This document shows, in pieces, positions 23,079 to 34,289 of a DNA stretch of 64,000 bases (positions are counted from its first letter, which is position 1; each line of letters opens with the position of its first letter). The stretch comes from Azolla caroliniana (taxonomy: Eukaryota > Polypodiophyta), in contig JBHGNT010000006.1 in NCBI GenBank assembly GCA_043228905.1, positions 15,562,001 to 15,626,000 of the forward strand, in the 5' to 3' direction. Below the pieces are notes generated by a model. The model made no database searches, was not told the origin of the DNA, and saw nothing but the letters and a program-made list of their open reading frames with translations. The position numbers and the translations under genes were made by a program.

Positions 23079-23314
23079 CTCCCCGGTTCTTCATTAGCTC
23101 ATGTTGACTCACCGCTCCAGCATCTCCTGGCTTCTCGCCTCCTAGCTCGCGCTCCTCAACCTATCCAGTCCAACGCTCTTGGACTTGCTCTGTCAGTTTG
23201 TCTATTGCTAAGGCCTTCATCGGCGTTCTCCTTGCCTCTACGACTTCAGTGCCCTTTGATCCGACGACTCTCCTACCTTGGCATCGTCTTCAGCTACCTT
23301 CTCATCCATCTAGT
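23079..23314 (-). pseudogene. copia B1 C-terminal tail, 3' part
   Basis: Minus-strand tail of a copia polyprotein. Joined across copia A to 39364-39894, it gives PNHMEARWMRR, parallel to PNYMKAKRMRRQPK in the related copy at 47819-48204. This confirms that copia A interrupted it. Confidence 0.6.
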
Positions 23315-23580
23315 TGTAGAGAACTACGCGGAATGTTGCTCGGCCACATCCGAGCCTTGAACACAGAAATGGGAATGAGTATGAGAGTATACAAGAAAAT
23401 GATACACAGGATGTTTACATGGAAAACCCTAATAGGGAAAAACCACGAGATCCCACAGACTCTGAACTATCACTATGAAGAGAGGAAATACAAAATGCAG
23501 GCACAGAGGCAACGACCTCGTCCTCGCGATCTTCGCCAAGCGACTGTTACAACAGAGAGTGCTCGTAGATACTCTCACGT

Positions 23581-23631
<51 letters not shown>

Positions 23632-23845
23632 AACAGTTAAGCAATATGACAACAACTCAAAACCCCCACATCTAAAGTGATTGCCCTAAGTCATATTTAT
23701 AGTTATATGAACTTAGGGCTATTTACAAATATAGCCTCAATGGGCTTATTCAAGACATATTTACAAATCTGTCTTCTCTTCCGGTTCTCACCGGTTCTCC
23801 TCCATTCATACCCAGATCCCATCCGGAGGGACCAATTTCCCAACA
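23315..23845 (-). repeat. copia A 3' LTR
   Basis: 531 bp from TGTAGAGAACT to TTTCCCAACA. A polypurine tract (AGTGAAGGGGGAAAT on the minus strand) abuts it at 23846-23860. It holds the hairpin motif (23419-23446), a (TG)n run (23583-23629) and a palindrome around the TATA box (23683-23719). Confidence 0.9.
23583..23629. repeat. (TG)n microsatellite in copia A 3' LTR
   Basis: About 23 TG repeats at the place where the other LTR of the same element has CT repeats. Confidence 0.95.
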
Positions 23846-24407
23846 ATTTCCCCCTTCACTCCGGCATGGGATGTCTCGCAAGCCTGATCTGCTTTCGGCA
23901 CGCGTCCAACTTGTCGGTTATCAACACCTTGGTTAGCATATCTGACCCATTCTCCTTCATATGGATTTCGTTAGCATGAACTCTTGATCTTCTAGTCTCT
24001 CTCGGATCCACTGGTACCTCCATTGGAAATGTTTCGTTCGGGAATGGTAGGCCGTGTTCTTTGCAAGGTGGATGGCACTTTGATTGTAGCAGTAGAGCCG
24101 TATTCCTCCTATTGGACCCCTAGCTCTCCGAGTAAGTTCTTCATCCAGATTATCTCCTTGCCGGCTTCTACAACTACCATGTACTCCGCCTCCGTGGTTG
24201 ACAATGCAACCGTCTTCTGCAGCCTTGACTACCATGATACAACTCCCCTTGCATAAGTCATTACGTATCCGGATGTAGACCGGTTGGTATCCGCATTAGC
24301 TAACATATCCAAATCCGTGAATCTATCAAGTCGGGGATTACCGGAACCAAACCGGAGGAACATACTCGAGGTTCCTTTCAAGTACCGGAGTATCCACTTC
24401 ACCGCGT
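23846..24407 (-). pseudogene. copia A RNase H
   Basis: Minus-strand reading: DNAVKWILRYLKGTSSMFLR (about 24410-24350), a degenerate middle (ADTNRSTSGYVM), IRLYCYNQSAIHLAKN, TKHFQWRYQWIRERLEDQEF. This is copia RNase H, cut from RT by the element at 24408-25515. Stops and shifts are present. Confidence 0.8.
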
Positions 24408-25515
24408 TGTCGTGAAGATTCGTCACTACGCGCGGATCGTGAGGCGGAACCGCCGGGGTTCTGGACCGGAAGGATTCAAAGTCGGTACAAGCTTTGGCGC
24501 AAGCTTTAGCGAGAAAGTACTTAAGATAGATTGGGAAAGAGAGAAGTTAAGATTAAACGATTGAGAGAGATTGATTGAACTTTTATTTTTGGATTTAAGA
24601 AACAAGTTACACAATCAATTTGATAACGAATTTCTTCCTCTTAATTTCATAACCCAAAAAAAATGAACGTTTTTTCTCCTCCCCCTTCCTTCTTTTATAG
24701 ATTCTCTCATGCATATGATGCATGTGAGGGTACAAGACATGCATAAAATGCATGCTTGCCATTTGGCGCTTATGTATTACATGTGGTGCATGATAACCAT
24801 GTCACTCATTTTAGCTCTCATGTATGAGAATTTACACATAAAAGTACAATGATAGAAATATAAATTCAACTAAATGGCATGGCTTAATGGTAAGCCAATT
24901 GACTCCTAACTTGGAGGTGCAAGGTTCGAATCCTTACTTGCCCTCCTTGTATATGTATATATATTTATATATTTATTTATATAGTCGCTGGACGCCGGTT
25001 CGTCGGATGCCGTCGGTTACCGATGCCTCGCCGGATGCCGTCACCGGATGCCACCGCCTCGCCGGTGCCGGATTGTTGTCGGATGCCGGTGTCTAACTGC
25101 CGCCGGATCACCGGCTCCATCGTTGGTCCGGTTTTGGTTGGCCAAAACCCTTTACGAGTAGCTAGCCCACCTCCACTCTTAGTTCAAGTTACCTTGAACT
25201 CTCTATGCTCCACACATAGACACAAAGATAATATCTTTTGCTCAACCTTATATATGATGAGAGCCGTATTTGTCGTGCTTATGTGGGATATCTCACATTT
25301 TTCTCTTTTCCTTTCACAAACTTTATACCCTCATATCTTGACATTTAGTTGTCCATTTCTCGTGTAATAAAGTGCATTCGAAACCTCCATCATTTTGTAC
25401 TTAGATATTAAATTTATTTAAAATGTTATCTTCACAATTATTGTATTATGTGATTCATACTCGATTTTGTACATTTTATGAGATTTTCACACTATTGCCG
25501 AAAATCTTCACGACA
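24408..25515. mobile_element. 1.1 kb element with 13 bp terminal inverted repeats, unclassified
   Basis: Ends TGTCGTGAAGATT and AATCTTCACGACA are perfect inverted repeats. The flanks carry GCGT on both sides (24404-24407, 25516-25519), and removing the element restores copia RNase H/RT order. TG...CA ends also allow a solo LTR with a 4 bp duplication. It has no coding capacity. It contains a tRNA-like block (24880-24933) and a GC-rich CCGGATGCCG-type repeat (about 24985-25115). Confidence 0.7.
24874..24945 (+). ncRNA. tRNA-like block (SINE head or tRNA pseudogene)
   Basis: Pol III A box TGGCTTAATGG (24880-24890) and B box GGTTCGAATCC (24923-24933) are 32 nt apart, the normal tRNA spacing. 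The D-arm region pairs (GGCTTAATGGTAAGCC). I could not fold a convincing acceptor stem, so a functional tRNA is unlikely. Confidence 0.5.
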
Positions 25516-28395
25516 GCGTTCTAGTGCTCTCTTCCGGGATTGCTCATGAACCGGCTCACCACTCCAACTGCATATCTGATATCCGGTCGGGTACATACCA
25601 TCGCGTACATCAAGCTCCCGAAGGCAGAGGCATATGTTATCTTCATCATATCCGCCTTCTCTGCCTTTGTCCTTGGGCTCTGCTTTTCGGATAGCTTGTA
25701 GTTTGCCGGAAATGTCGATCCGACCGGTTTTGCATCCGACATGTTGAACCGTTGAAGCACCTTTGTCACATACTTCTCCTGTGACAACCACGAGGGCTTC
25801 TTCGACCGGTCCCGGATGATGTGCATTCCCAATATCTGTCTTGCCGGCCCCAAGTCTTTCATTGAGAAGGTCCGGTTCAGAGCCTTCTTCCGCATCCGTA
25901 TCTTGACTTGTTCTTGTCCAACAATCAACATGTCTTCCACATACATGAGTAGTATCAAGAAATCTTCTCCATCGAATTTCTTCACAAACACGTAGTGATC
26001 AACTTGCGTCTTTGGTACCCTTGATCAGTCATGAAGGAGTCAAACTTCTGGTACCATTGCCAGGGCGCTTGCTTCAGTCCGTATATGCTCTTCTTTAGCC
26101 GGCACACTAGGTGCTCCTTCCCTTTCTTCTCAAATCCTTCCGGTTGATGCATGTAGATCTCCTCTTCGAGGTCACCCTAGAGGAATGTCGTCTTCACGTC
26201 CATTTGCTCTACCTCGAGGTCCATGCTTGCCGATATTGTCAGCACCGTCCGAATGGAAGTCATCTTTACTATCAGGGCAAATATCTCGGTGAAGTCCACT
26301 CCCTTCTTCTGCTGGAACCCCTTCACCACGATCCTGGCTTTGTTTCTCGGGGGGTTTTCGACATCTCCCGGTTTCAACTTATACACCCACTTGTTCTGAA
26401 GTGCCCTCTTCCCTTTCGACAACTCCACCAATTTATATGTGTGATTCTCATGCAAGGAATTCATCTCATCCTGCATGGCACTTAACCACTTGCGGCTGTG
26501 GGTGTCTCTCTTAGCTTCTTTGAAGCTTTCTGGCTCCCCCTCATCGGTTAGCAACACATGCTCTACATCCGGAAATCTCCGGGGGGCTCTTCTCTATCGG
26601 AGAGGATATCTCCGTCCTTGGCTTCTGACTACCGGTTCCTCCGTTTGTTCTTCATCCGAATTCGATTCGGGATCTTGTCCGGTTCCGGTGTCTCCTTCTT
26701 CTTCTTCTTCAGTCGGTTTGGTTTCTTGTCCGAATCTGGCCGGTTCGTCGAGTGTCATCCGGTTTTCAACTGGGTATATCCTTTTGTCCTCAATCTGGTT
26801 TTCAATGGATGATCCAGAGTTCGTTACCTTCTTCTCTAACTCCCAGTCGGCAATGGTCCTATCTACCATGAAGACTATGTCAGGACTCCGGAACACCTTT
26901 CTGTCGACCAGATCCCACACCCGGTAACCGAACTCATCATCGTTGTATCCAAGGAATATGCATGGCCGGGACTTCGGATCCAGCTTTGCTCGCTTATCCT
27001 TTGCCACATGCACATATGCGAGACATCCGAACACCTTTAGATGTCAGTAAGACACATCCTTGCCGGTCCATACTTTCTGTGGTGAGTCTCCGCCCAAGCG
27101 TACTGAGGGTGACTTCTTTATCACCTAGGTTGTCGTCATCAGCGCCTCAGCCCAAAACATCTTGGGTAACTTGGCATGTGCTAGCATGCTCCAGACTCTC
27201 TCCATTATGGTCCGGTTCATCCGTTCAGCCAGCTTGTTCAATTCCGGCGTCCTCGGCACGGTGAATTCGAGCCGAATTTCCTTCGAACAGCAGTACTCCT
27301 CGAACTGCCCCCGGTATTCTCCTCCATTATCTACTTGAATCGCCTTCAGCTTCCGCCCGGTTTCTCTTTCCACTCTTGCGTGGAGCTCCTTGAAGACAGA
27401 TAACATTTGGTCCTTCATCTTCAATGGTGAGACCCACAACTTCCGGCTGTGGTCGTCTATGAACGTCACGAAGTACTACGATCCAGCTTGTGACTTCGTG
27501 TCGACTTGACAGACATCGGTATGCACCAGCTCCAGTGGTGTATTATGTCTCATCGGTGGTCTTGACCGGAAGGAGATGTGGTTTTGCTTGCCGACCAGGC
27601 AATCGGTGCACTTCTCAAGTTGCATGTCCTTCACCAGAATGAGGTTGTCTTTGGCAAGCCTCTTCATCCCCTTCTGACTCATGTGAAATAGTCTTTTGTG
27701 CCACAGCTCACCGGCAGTGTCGGATGCTATGTTCACTTCTTCCTGGCATATCTGAGCATTCATCAAGTACAGTGTGTTGACCTTCCGGGCTCAAACCACT
27801 ATTAAGCTCCTTTTGCAGAACTTCATGACACCATTCCGAATGCTACCTCTATGGCCTTCATCATCTAGTTGACCGGCTGATATCAGGTTCAGTCGAACCT
27901 CTAGAACGTGTCGGACATCCTTCAGGAGCAACTTGCATCCAGTTGATATCATCAATAGTACATCTGCTCGCTGACTGTGTAGGGTGAGAAGCATTTCCGG
28001 TCCAGGGTGAGGTGGAATGATGCTCTGGAATCGACAACCCACGTTGTCTCGTCGCCAGCAAGGTTCAACTCACTCTCCTTGGTGATGATCATTAGTTCTT
28101 CTTCACTTGCCGCGATCGTCGTCGTTCCCATCCGGTCCGGGCCTCGCCGATCCAAACCGTTTCGGTCTGGTGACTTCTTAGAATCGGTACTTTCTGTAAG
28201 TGCCCCGGATTGCCGCAATAGAAGCAAGTGGGCCTCCCCCTTGATTTTGACCGTGTCCCCGACTTTTCCCGGTTCTGGGGGCTCTGATTCCTTTGTCTTC
28301 CGCGTTCTGATTCGGTAAGGAGGGCTTTGGCGTCAGAGATCACCTCCGTTTGTCTTTCCGACGCACCTCCTCATCTAGCAAGCTCGACTTTACTC
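25516..28395 (-). pseudogene. copia A protease, integrase, reverse transcriptase
   Basis: Minus-strand order: knuckle CFYCGNPGHLQ (28235) lacking its last cysteine; protease TTWVVDSRASFHLT (about 28070), where DSG has become DSR; GAG_pre-integrase LWHKRLFHMSQKGMK...CTDCLVGK (27476-27766); integrase core TFIDDHSRK, VDNGGEY, ELNKLAERMNRT (27125-27469); linker with PCIFLGYNDDEFGYRVWDL (26594-27034); RT start MQDEMNSLHENHTYKLVE (26177-26557); and RT with the box YVEDML in place of YVDDML (25521-25991). Frames change several times. The chromovirus inserted between gag and the knuckle region. Confidence 0.85.
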
Positions 28396-28757
28396 TGTCA
28401 TGATATGGTAAGACTCGAACCCATGACCTTATGCTACATGGGTCGAGCTCTTGACCATTAGACTATACATTGTAATACGTAGAATATTATTTTCATTTAT
28501 GTTTTATTATAGAAAATTGATGTATATTCCAAATTTCTCTGGAACATTCTAGTAACTTTAGGAGTACTCCTGAGAACACTACAAAATGAGGCACAAGGCA
28601 TTATTTCGAACCAAATCAGTTCAACGCCAATCTTAAGCCTCTTCACATATCCATTATTTCGAACCAAATCGGTTCAACGCCAATCTACTATTGTATACTC
28701 TCTTCACATAATACATATTTTTTATCATCATTCTCTCACCCTTTCTCTCTCTCTATC
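28396..28757 (+). repeat. chromovirus 1 5' LTR, first part
   Basis: It starts TGTCATGATATGG. It carries antisense A and B boxes, a degraded TATA region (CTACAAAATGAGGC near 28580) and a tandemly duplicated ~53 bp R segment (28599-28690). It is interrupted by the LINE at ~28758 within a CT/TATC stretch and resumes at ~32860-32982. Confidence 0.85.
28411..28465 (-). promoter_or_regulatory. antisense Pol III A/B box pair in 5' LTR
   Basis: Minus-strand A box TAGTCTAATGG (28455-28465) and B box GGTTCGAGTCT (28411-28421), 33 nt between them. The same arrangement is in the other chromovirus LTRs here. Confidence 0.6.
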
Positions 28758-28910
28758 CTGGCGAGAAGTTATGAGCATTTTCATCTGCAACCATCTTTTC
28801 CCCACGGTTCCTCAAACGGAAGGTAGATTTTGAAGCCCTAAATCGAGTGAAAGGTACATTCTCTCTCCTTCCCTCTCTGTCTCTCTTTTCCCGTTGGGTT
28901 TGTCCCTACA

Positions 28911-29722
28911 ATGGCAAATACTTGTAAAACTGCCGCAAAGTTCGGGGGTATGATTGATAATGAGCCGAGGTCACCAACAAATCTTGATTCTAATGCAATG
29001 GACAAAATGCTTATGAGTCACTTGATTTCTCTTCAAGAAACCATAAACAAGCAAGGTGAAGAGATTAGGACATTAATGAAAGAGAATACTAAGCTCCAAA
29101 GTGTTGTCATTGAGAATGAAAGTCTTAAACAAGTGGTTGCCTTAACAAGATTGAGTTAAAGGAAGCGTTAAAAGAAGAAAATTTGGACACGATGAGGCGG
29201 GATGTAAGTGAGATGAAAAATGTATGTACAACGAAGTCATGGGCCGATGTATGTGGTGGCGATGTGCTATCAAACTCATCTAATATGCATGTGATGCATC
29301 AAGAGAAGAATATAGAAAGCATAGATGTCCGAGAATTGAAAGAACGTGAACGACAATCAAAGAACATTGTCGTCCGTGGGATTAAAGAAGAGAGTATTGA
29401 AACACCCGCATCCCTTGGAAAGGCCATTGGTGAATTTTTTAGCATGCATTATGGGATGTCAGATGTGAATGTATATGGGGCACACCGAGTTGGGAAACAT
29501 GGTGTTACTCGCTCTGGAGAAAGGCCTATTGTATGCACAATGACAGATGATACAAAGCGGCGGATCATACTCGAAAATAGTTGGGTATACCTCAAAGGTA
29601 CACAATGCTTTGTGAGTGAAGATCGTATTATCTCACAACAAAATGCTCGTCGTAAAGCATATGAAGAAAGATTGAAAAATAAGGTTAAGGATGTGCTTAA
29701 AGATGGAAATGTAGGCAAATAG
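28911..29722 (+). pseudogene. LINE ORF1 (coiled coil plus RRM-like domain)
   Basis: ATG at 28911. The first part is coiled coil (DKMLMSHLISLQETINKQGE, KENTKLQSVVIENESLKQVV). A single frameshift near 29140 connects to the second part (29183-29722). That part has KERERQSKNIVVRGIKEESI and later VYGAHRVGKHGVTRSGERPI, typical of LINE ORF1 RNA-binding proteins with an RRM-like fold. The combined length is about 270 residues. The expected role is RNA binding and chaperoning of the LINE transcript. The same ORF is followed seven bases later by ORF2. Confidence 0.7.
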
Positions 29723-29728
29723 GGACAC

Positions 29729-32700
29729 GTGATCTATGAGACTAACCCACGCCTTTTACGACTATGCTTTTGGAATTGCAATGGATACCCATGGAATGCG
29801 GGATTTGGCATAGAGGAGTTCACCGATGACTCGGATATCACACTTCTTGTTGAAACATGGGAGCATGATACTCAAAGGATTCAAGGTTTAGGAAACTATA
29901 ATGTACACTCTTTGATATGGAAGAAAAATCCAAGACAAAGAAGAGGACAAGGAGGGGTGGCATGTTTGATTAAGAAGGAAATAGAGAAATATGTGTCAAT
30001 CATAAAAAATGATGAACATAAATGCTACATATGGCTCAAAATAGAAACACCTAATGATTTGCCCACTTTTGTAGTTGGATGTTACATTCCTCATCAAGAT
30101 TCTAACTTTTATGCTTGTTTGGATAAAGATCAACCGTTTGCAAATCTAGAAGATGATATTTCTTATTTCAAATCCAAAGGGGAAGTTATTGTCTTTGGTG
30201 ACATGAATGCTCGTACAAGAAGTTTCCAACTTGATTCACAAGAATCTTTCATGCCACATATCTCAAGGATGCAAGAGGATATGCAAATGTATAACCGCTC
30301 TTCTAGCGATGAAAAAGATCTGGACCAATTTGGGAAGTTACTCCTACAAATGTGCAATAGTATCGTATTGCTTATTGCAAATGGTATTTCCTTATGGCCC
30401 AACACTAATGGTTTTACATGTAGAAAACACAACGGAAATAGTGTGATTGACTATGTGCTACTTTCCGAAGGTATTTTGGATCGTATACATAAATTCTCAC
30501 TTGGTGAATGGACACCAGAATCCGATCATAGGCCTTTATGTATTGATCTCAAATGTATGCATAGGTTTGATTGTGAGAAGGCTATTGAAGATAATAAACA
30601 ACCGCACTTGAGCATCAACCTTAACCGAGCACCCATGTATTCCAAGATGGTTGAGGATATGTTACAAATGACAAAGACACAACATGGTGCCACACTAGAA
30701 TGCAAATGGGAAGCTTTCAAGAAAGTCATTCTCTCATGTACAAACAAATGTTTTTCAACCAACCACACATCTTGGAAATGCACCAAGAAACTTAGGAAAA
30801 AATGGTTTGATAAAGAATGTCGTGAAGCTCGAAAGTGCCTTATGGTTTTGGATGTAGTTAAGGATAAAGAGAATTACCAAAAGCATTTGCATGAGTATAA
30901 AAGGCTTATTCAAAGAAAGAGAAGAATATGGGAAGTTACTCAACAATTTATCCAAACACAAGAGAAAGCACATGCATGTGCTGAATTTTGGGGAAATCTA
31001 AAGGGGAAACGTGTTGAGAGTTATGGTCACTTAACTCTTCACGACTTGTCTATGCATTGTAAGAATTTATATAAGTTATCTCTTGCCGAAAAGATGATGT
31101 GTTATGGTTCTCTTTCACATATGCCTCCCCTCTTTACAATTGAAGATATATGCACAGGACTTAAGAAATTGGCCTCTCGAAAGGCAATCGATCTTCAATG
31201 TATAAAGGCTGAAATGCTCAAATGGACGGGAAAGGAAGCACATATATGGATAAGCGATATGTTTAATGATGCATTGCAATATGGTATGCCTTGTGAGCAT
31301 CTTTGGAGGCGAATGGAAGAACTTGAGGTGCCAAGTGAATATATGCTTGCAATTTCCCGAATTTATGAGAAAGTTATATGTTGTGTGCGCATGAGAGATA
31401 AACTTTCAGATTTTTTCAAAAGCACTATTGGTGTTAAGCAAGGATGCCCACTCTCACCAACACTATTTGGTCTATGCATTGATGAATTGGAAGAAATGGT
31501 TACCAAGTTTGCAAAGGAAGAATGTGTTTAAAAAGTTGCCATTGGGAATGTTGTGATTATGCTTTTGCTATATGCAAATGATGTAGTACTTTTTGCAAAT
31601 ACTTTAGGAGATGCACAAAAGCTTATGAAGGCATTGGAAAATTTTTGCATGCATAGTAAATTAAGTGTCAATAGTTCTAAAACAAAGATTATGCTTGTGA
31701 AGAGCCAAAAAAGAGATAAACCATGCATTATGTACAACAATGAGCCACTTGAATGTGTGGAAAGCTTCAAATATCTTGGCCTTGAAGTTCCTTCAAATCA
31801 TAGATGGAATGAATGTGCTACACGCCGCTTAGAGGCGGGCAAGCGAGCATACTATGCATTTGAGAACACATGCAATCTTGGAGATATTAAGTGTTGGGTC
31901 CTCAAGAAATATCTTTTCGACACTTTGGTGACACCGGTTCTTCTCTATGGGGTGGAAGTATGGGGCGGTAGCATCCCTAAATCTATGTGGAAAGAGTTTG
32001 AAAATGTCCAAAAGCATTTTCTTACCAAGTTTCTACAAGTTAAGAAACAAACGCCCTACACCCTCCTCCTCCTTGAGACGGGATCGCTTCCCATTGAGAT
32101 CATGGCCATGGAAAGGGTTGTTGAATACATGCTTAAGGTTCAAAAATGTCCCTGACATCGACTTCCTAGAATTGCGTGGGAAGCAAGCAAAAAGATCCAA
32201 AAGACGCATAAAAGCAAAATTTTGTGTTCCGGTTGGATGCAAGATATAGAAAAATGGTTTGGTAGATGGGATGCGAGACACTTGCTTCATGATGCATCAT
32301 TAGATTCCTCTGTAAATGAGGCATTTTTGAAATGCCAATGTATCATGACATGGGACAAATGTGGAGGCTCATGCTTCACACATTATACTACACATGTTGC
32401 ACCTAACTACAAAACCATATTCTTTGCGAAACGGGGAAATTGTACACATCCATACATGTTAGAGCCCATACCATTATCTTCCATTCGAACCATTGCTTCC
32501 ATGCGACTTAGCTCACATGTATTGCGATGTGAAACAGAGCGTTGGGGTACAAGTGATAAGAGTGGTCGGCTATGCACACTTTGCCCTAAACAAGTTCGCA
32601 AGTCTGAGTATCACACTTTGATACAATGCTCTGCCTTTGATCATATTCGACCATGCTTTCCACATCTCTTCGATCGAGCCCAATCATTGCATGAATTCCT

Positions 32701-32791
32701 CTCACAACCACAATGTGCACTCTCAATTGCAACATTCATTGGTAAAGTTCTTGAACATCGAGAGTCACTACTCACTTTCACACGTATCATG
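29729..32791 (+). pseudogene. LINE ORF2 (APE endonuclease, RT with deletion)
   Basis: The endonuclease domain is intact by motif: FWNCNGYPW, LLVETWE, VFGDMNAR, SVIDYVLL, SDHRPL (29750-30550). RT follows. Near 31304 HLW is joined directly to RRMEELEVPSEY, so the fingers and palm motif A (over 100 residues) are missing. Motif B is present (VKQGCPLSPTLFG). The catalytic box reads YAND (about 31572), with Asn replacing the first Asp. A stop at 31529-31531, a frameshift near 32145 and another near 32220 follow. The end has CTLCPKQVRKSEYHTLIQC, a CCHC-like finger. Length would be about 1150 residues if whole. Confidence 0.8.
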
Positions 32792-32848
32792 TGAAATGTA
32801 ATTTTTTGGTCTCATAGGTCATATTTGACCTCCAAAGACGATAATATA

Positions 32849-32880
<32 letters not shown>

Positions 32881-32982
32881 CTCGCTCACTCTTTCCTTCT
32901 CTCGAGAGTTCTACATCTCTCTTTGTACTAATCATCATCTTTTAGTACTAATACCTTCTCTGTCTTAGTACTGATCCTGACA

Positions 32983-32997
32983 GTTTGAACCGATTTT
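32983..32997 (+). other. self-priming site of chromovirus 1
   Basis: The bases after the 5' LTR (TTGAACCGATTT at 32985-32996) are the exact reverse complement of AAATCGGTTCAA in the LTR (28666-28677), at the predicted transcript start. They differ by one base from the other R copies (28613-28624, 38057-38068). No TGG-initial tRNA site is present. Confidence 0.7.
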
Positions 32998-33140
32998 GTA
33001 CATCCTCCTTCTGTCTCCTCCTTTCCTCCTCTTCCTTTTATCTTCTTACATAACCCCTTTTTCCGGTCTTCTTTTCGGTTTCCCACATCTTCTTACCCCT
33101 TTCTTCCTTTCATAGTAATCCTCTTATCCTCCCTAGTAAA

Positions 33141-34150
33141 ATGGAAACTGTTAGCGCTCAGGAATACCAATTTGTTTTCTCGGAGCTCCAGTGCTTAAAG
33201 GAGAAATTTGTAGCACTAGAACAAGAAAATCACCGTTTGTTGGGGGATCTTCAACAAATAGCGCAGGAACAACAATAACAACACGGGGAGCTGATGTTAC
33301 GTGTGCAACAACTCAAAGCAACCATCGTAGCAATGCAACAACAAGGACCTGAAACACAAGGGATTCATAAAGAACCCAAGATCGGCCTTCCCATGAAATT
33401 CAATGGAACGCGATCGCAGTTTAGAGGGTTCCTTAATCAGGTACGACTAGTTATTCAAATGCATCCTTCCTGATATCCCACCGATGCATCACGAGTGGGT
33501 TTAGTAGGTACGTTGTTAAGTGGTTTAGTGTTGGCATGGTTCGCTCCTGTTAGAAAAAGAATCTCCAATACTAAACAATTTTGAAGAATTTATAAGTGAG
33601 TTTAAAGCCTGTTTTGGAGATACTAATAGCATAAGGACAACAATCAACAAAATTCGACGACTAAGTCAAGGCGATCATCCAGCCTCCGCATACGCTACAG
33701 ATTTTCGTCTACTCGCCTCCGATATCTCCTGGGATGATCAAGCGGTAATGGAGCAATTTCGTTATGGTCTACGTAACGATGTCAAAGATTTACTCTTGAC
33801 CTTTCCCGAAGAACCAAAGTCATTAACAGAAGCAATTAGCCGCGCAGTGAGATGCGACAATCGCCTCTTCGAATGGCGTTTGGAACGTCAGTTCTAGATG
33901 CCAAGGGCAAGATCTGAGCCTACCTACGCCTCAATGGTTGCGAAACCTTTTCCGAGGGAGTCATATAATGCGCCTCAAGTAAGTACTCCAACTCTGATGG
34001 AAATTGACACCACATCTCGTTGTGGACCGCTATCAGAAGAAGAAAAGCAACGATGTCGAGCAAACCAACTATGTCTTTATTGTGGTTGACCAGGGCATAT
34101 CGCGGTAAACTGTCCCCATAGGCCAAGAAGGCAGGTAAACCAAATAGTTG
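33141..34150 (+). pseudogene. chromovirus 1 gag
   Basis: ATG at 33141. The N-terminal coiled coil (QCLKEKFVALEQENHRLLGD) is followed by gag capsid-like sequence (FNGTRSQFRGFLNQVRLVIQ, then after frameshifts GDHPASAYATDFRLLASDIS). A single CCHC knuckle CLYCG-x-PGHIAVNC near 34070-34110 is cut by TGA. Stops include TAA (EQQ-stop), TGA and TAG. It is homologous to the gag of chromovirus 2 at 57690-58658. Confidence 0.8.
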
Positions 34151-34289
34151 CTAGTTCTGATTGTACTAAACCCAAGTCTATTTCAGTAGGGATATCTGAT
34201 AGTCCTAATAGTACTAATAGCCCAAATCTAGCGAACAAATTTGATGTCCTTAGTCAATTAGAAGAAGAGTTAAACGACTAAGTCCAGCC

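Larger units (their letters stand above)
28758..32860 (+). mobile_element. LINE of non-L1-like type, two ORFs, (ATCT)n tail
   Basis: Inserted into the chromovirus 1 5' LTR. It has a ~150 bp 5' UTR, ORF1 (28911-29722), ORF2 (29729-32791), a short 3' UTR, and an ATCT tetranucleotide tail (about 32851-32880) rather than poly(A). A tandem-repeat tail and a C-terminal C-x2-C-H-C-like end point away from common plant L1 elements, towards RTE- or CR1/jockey-like LINEs. RT is internally deleted and the catalytic box altered, so it is dead. Confidence 0.8.

Noticed and set aside
23583-23629. Possible CRISPR or satellite repeat
   Set aside because: It is a simple TG microsatellite; no spacer-repeat structure exists anywhere in the window.
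24424-25528. CACTA transposon (CACTA at 24424 and TAGTG at 25524)
   Set aside because: No matching 3 bp duplication. The better supported ends are the 13 bp inverted repeats slightly outside, and removing that element restores the copia order.
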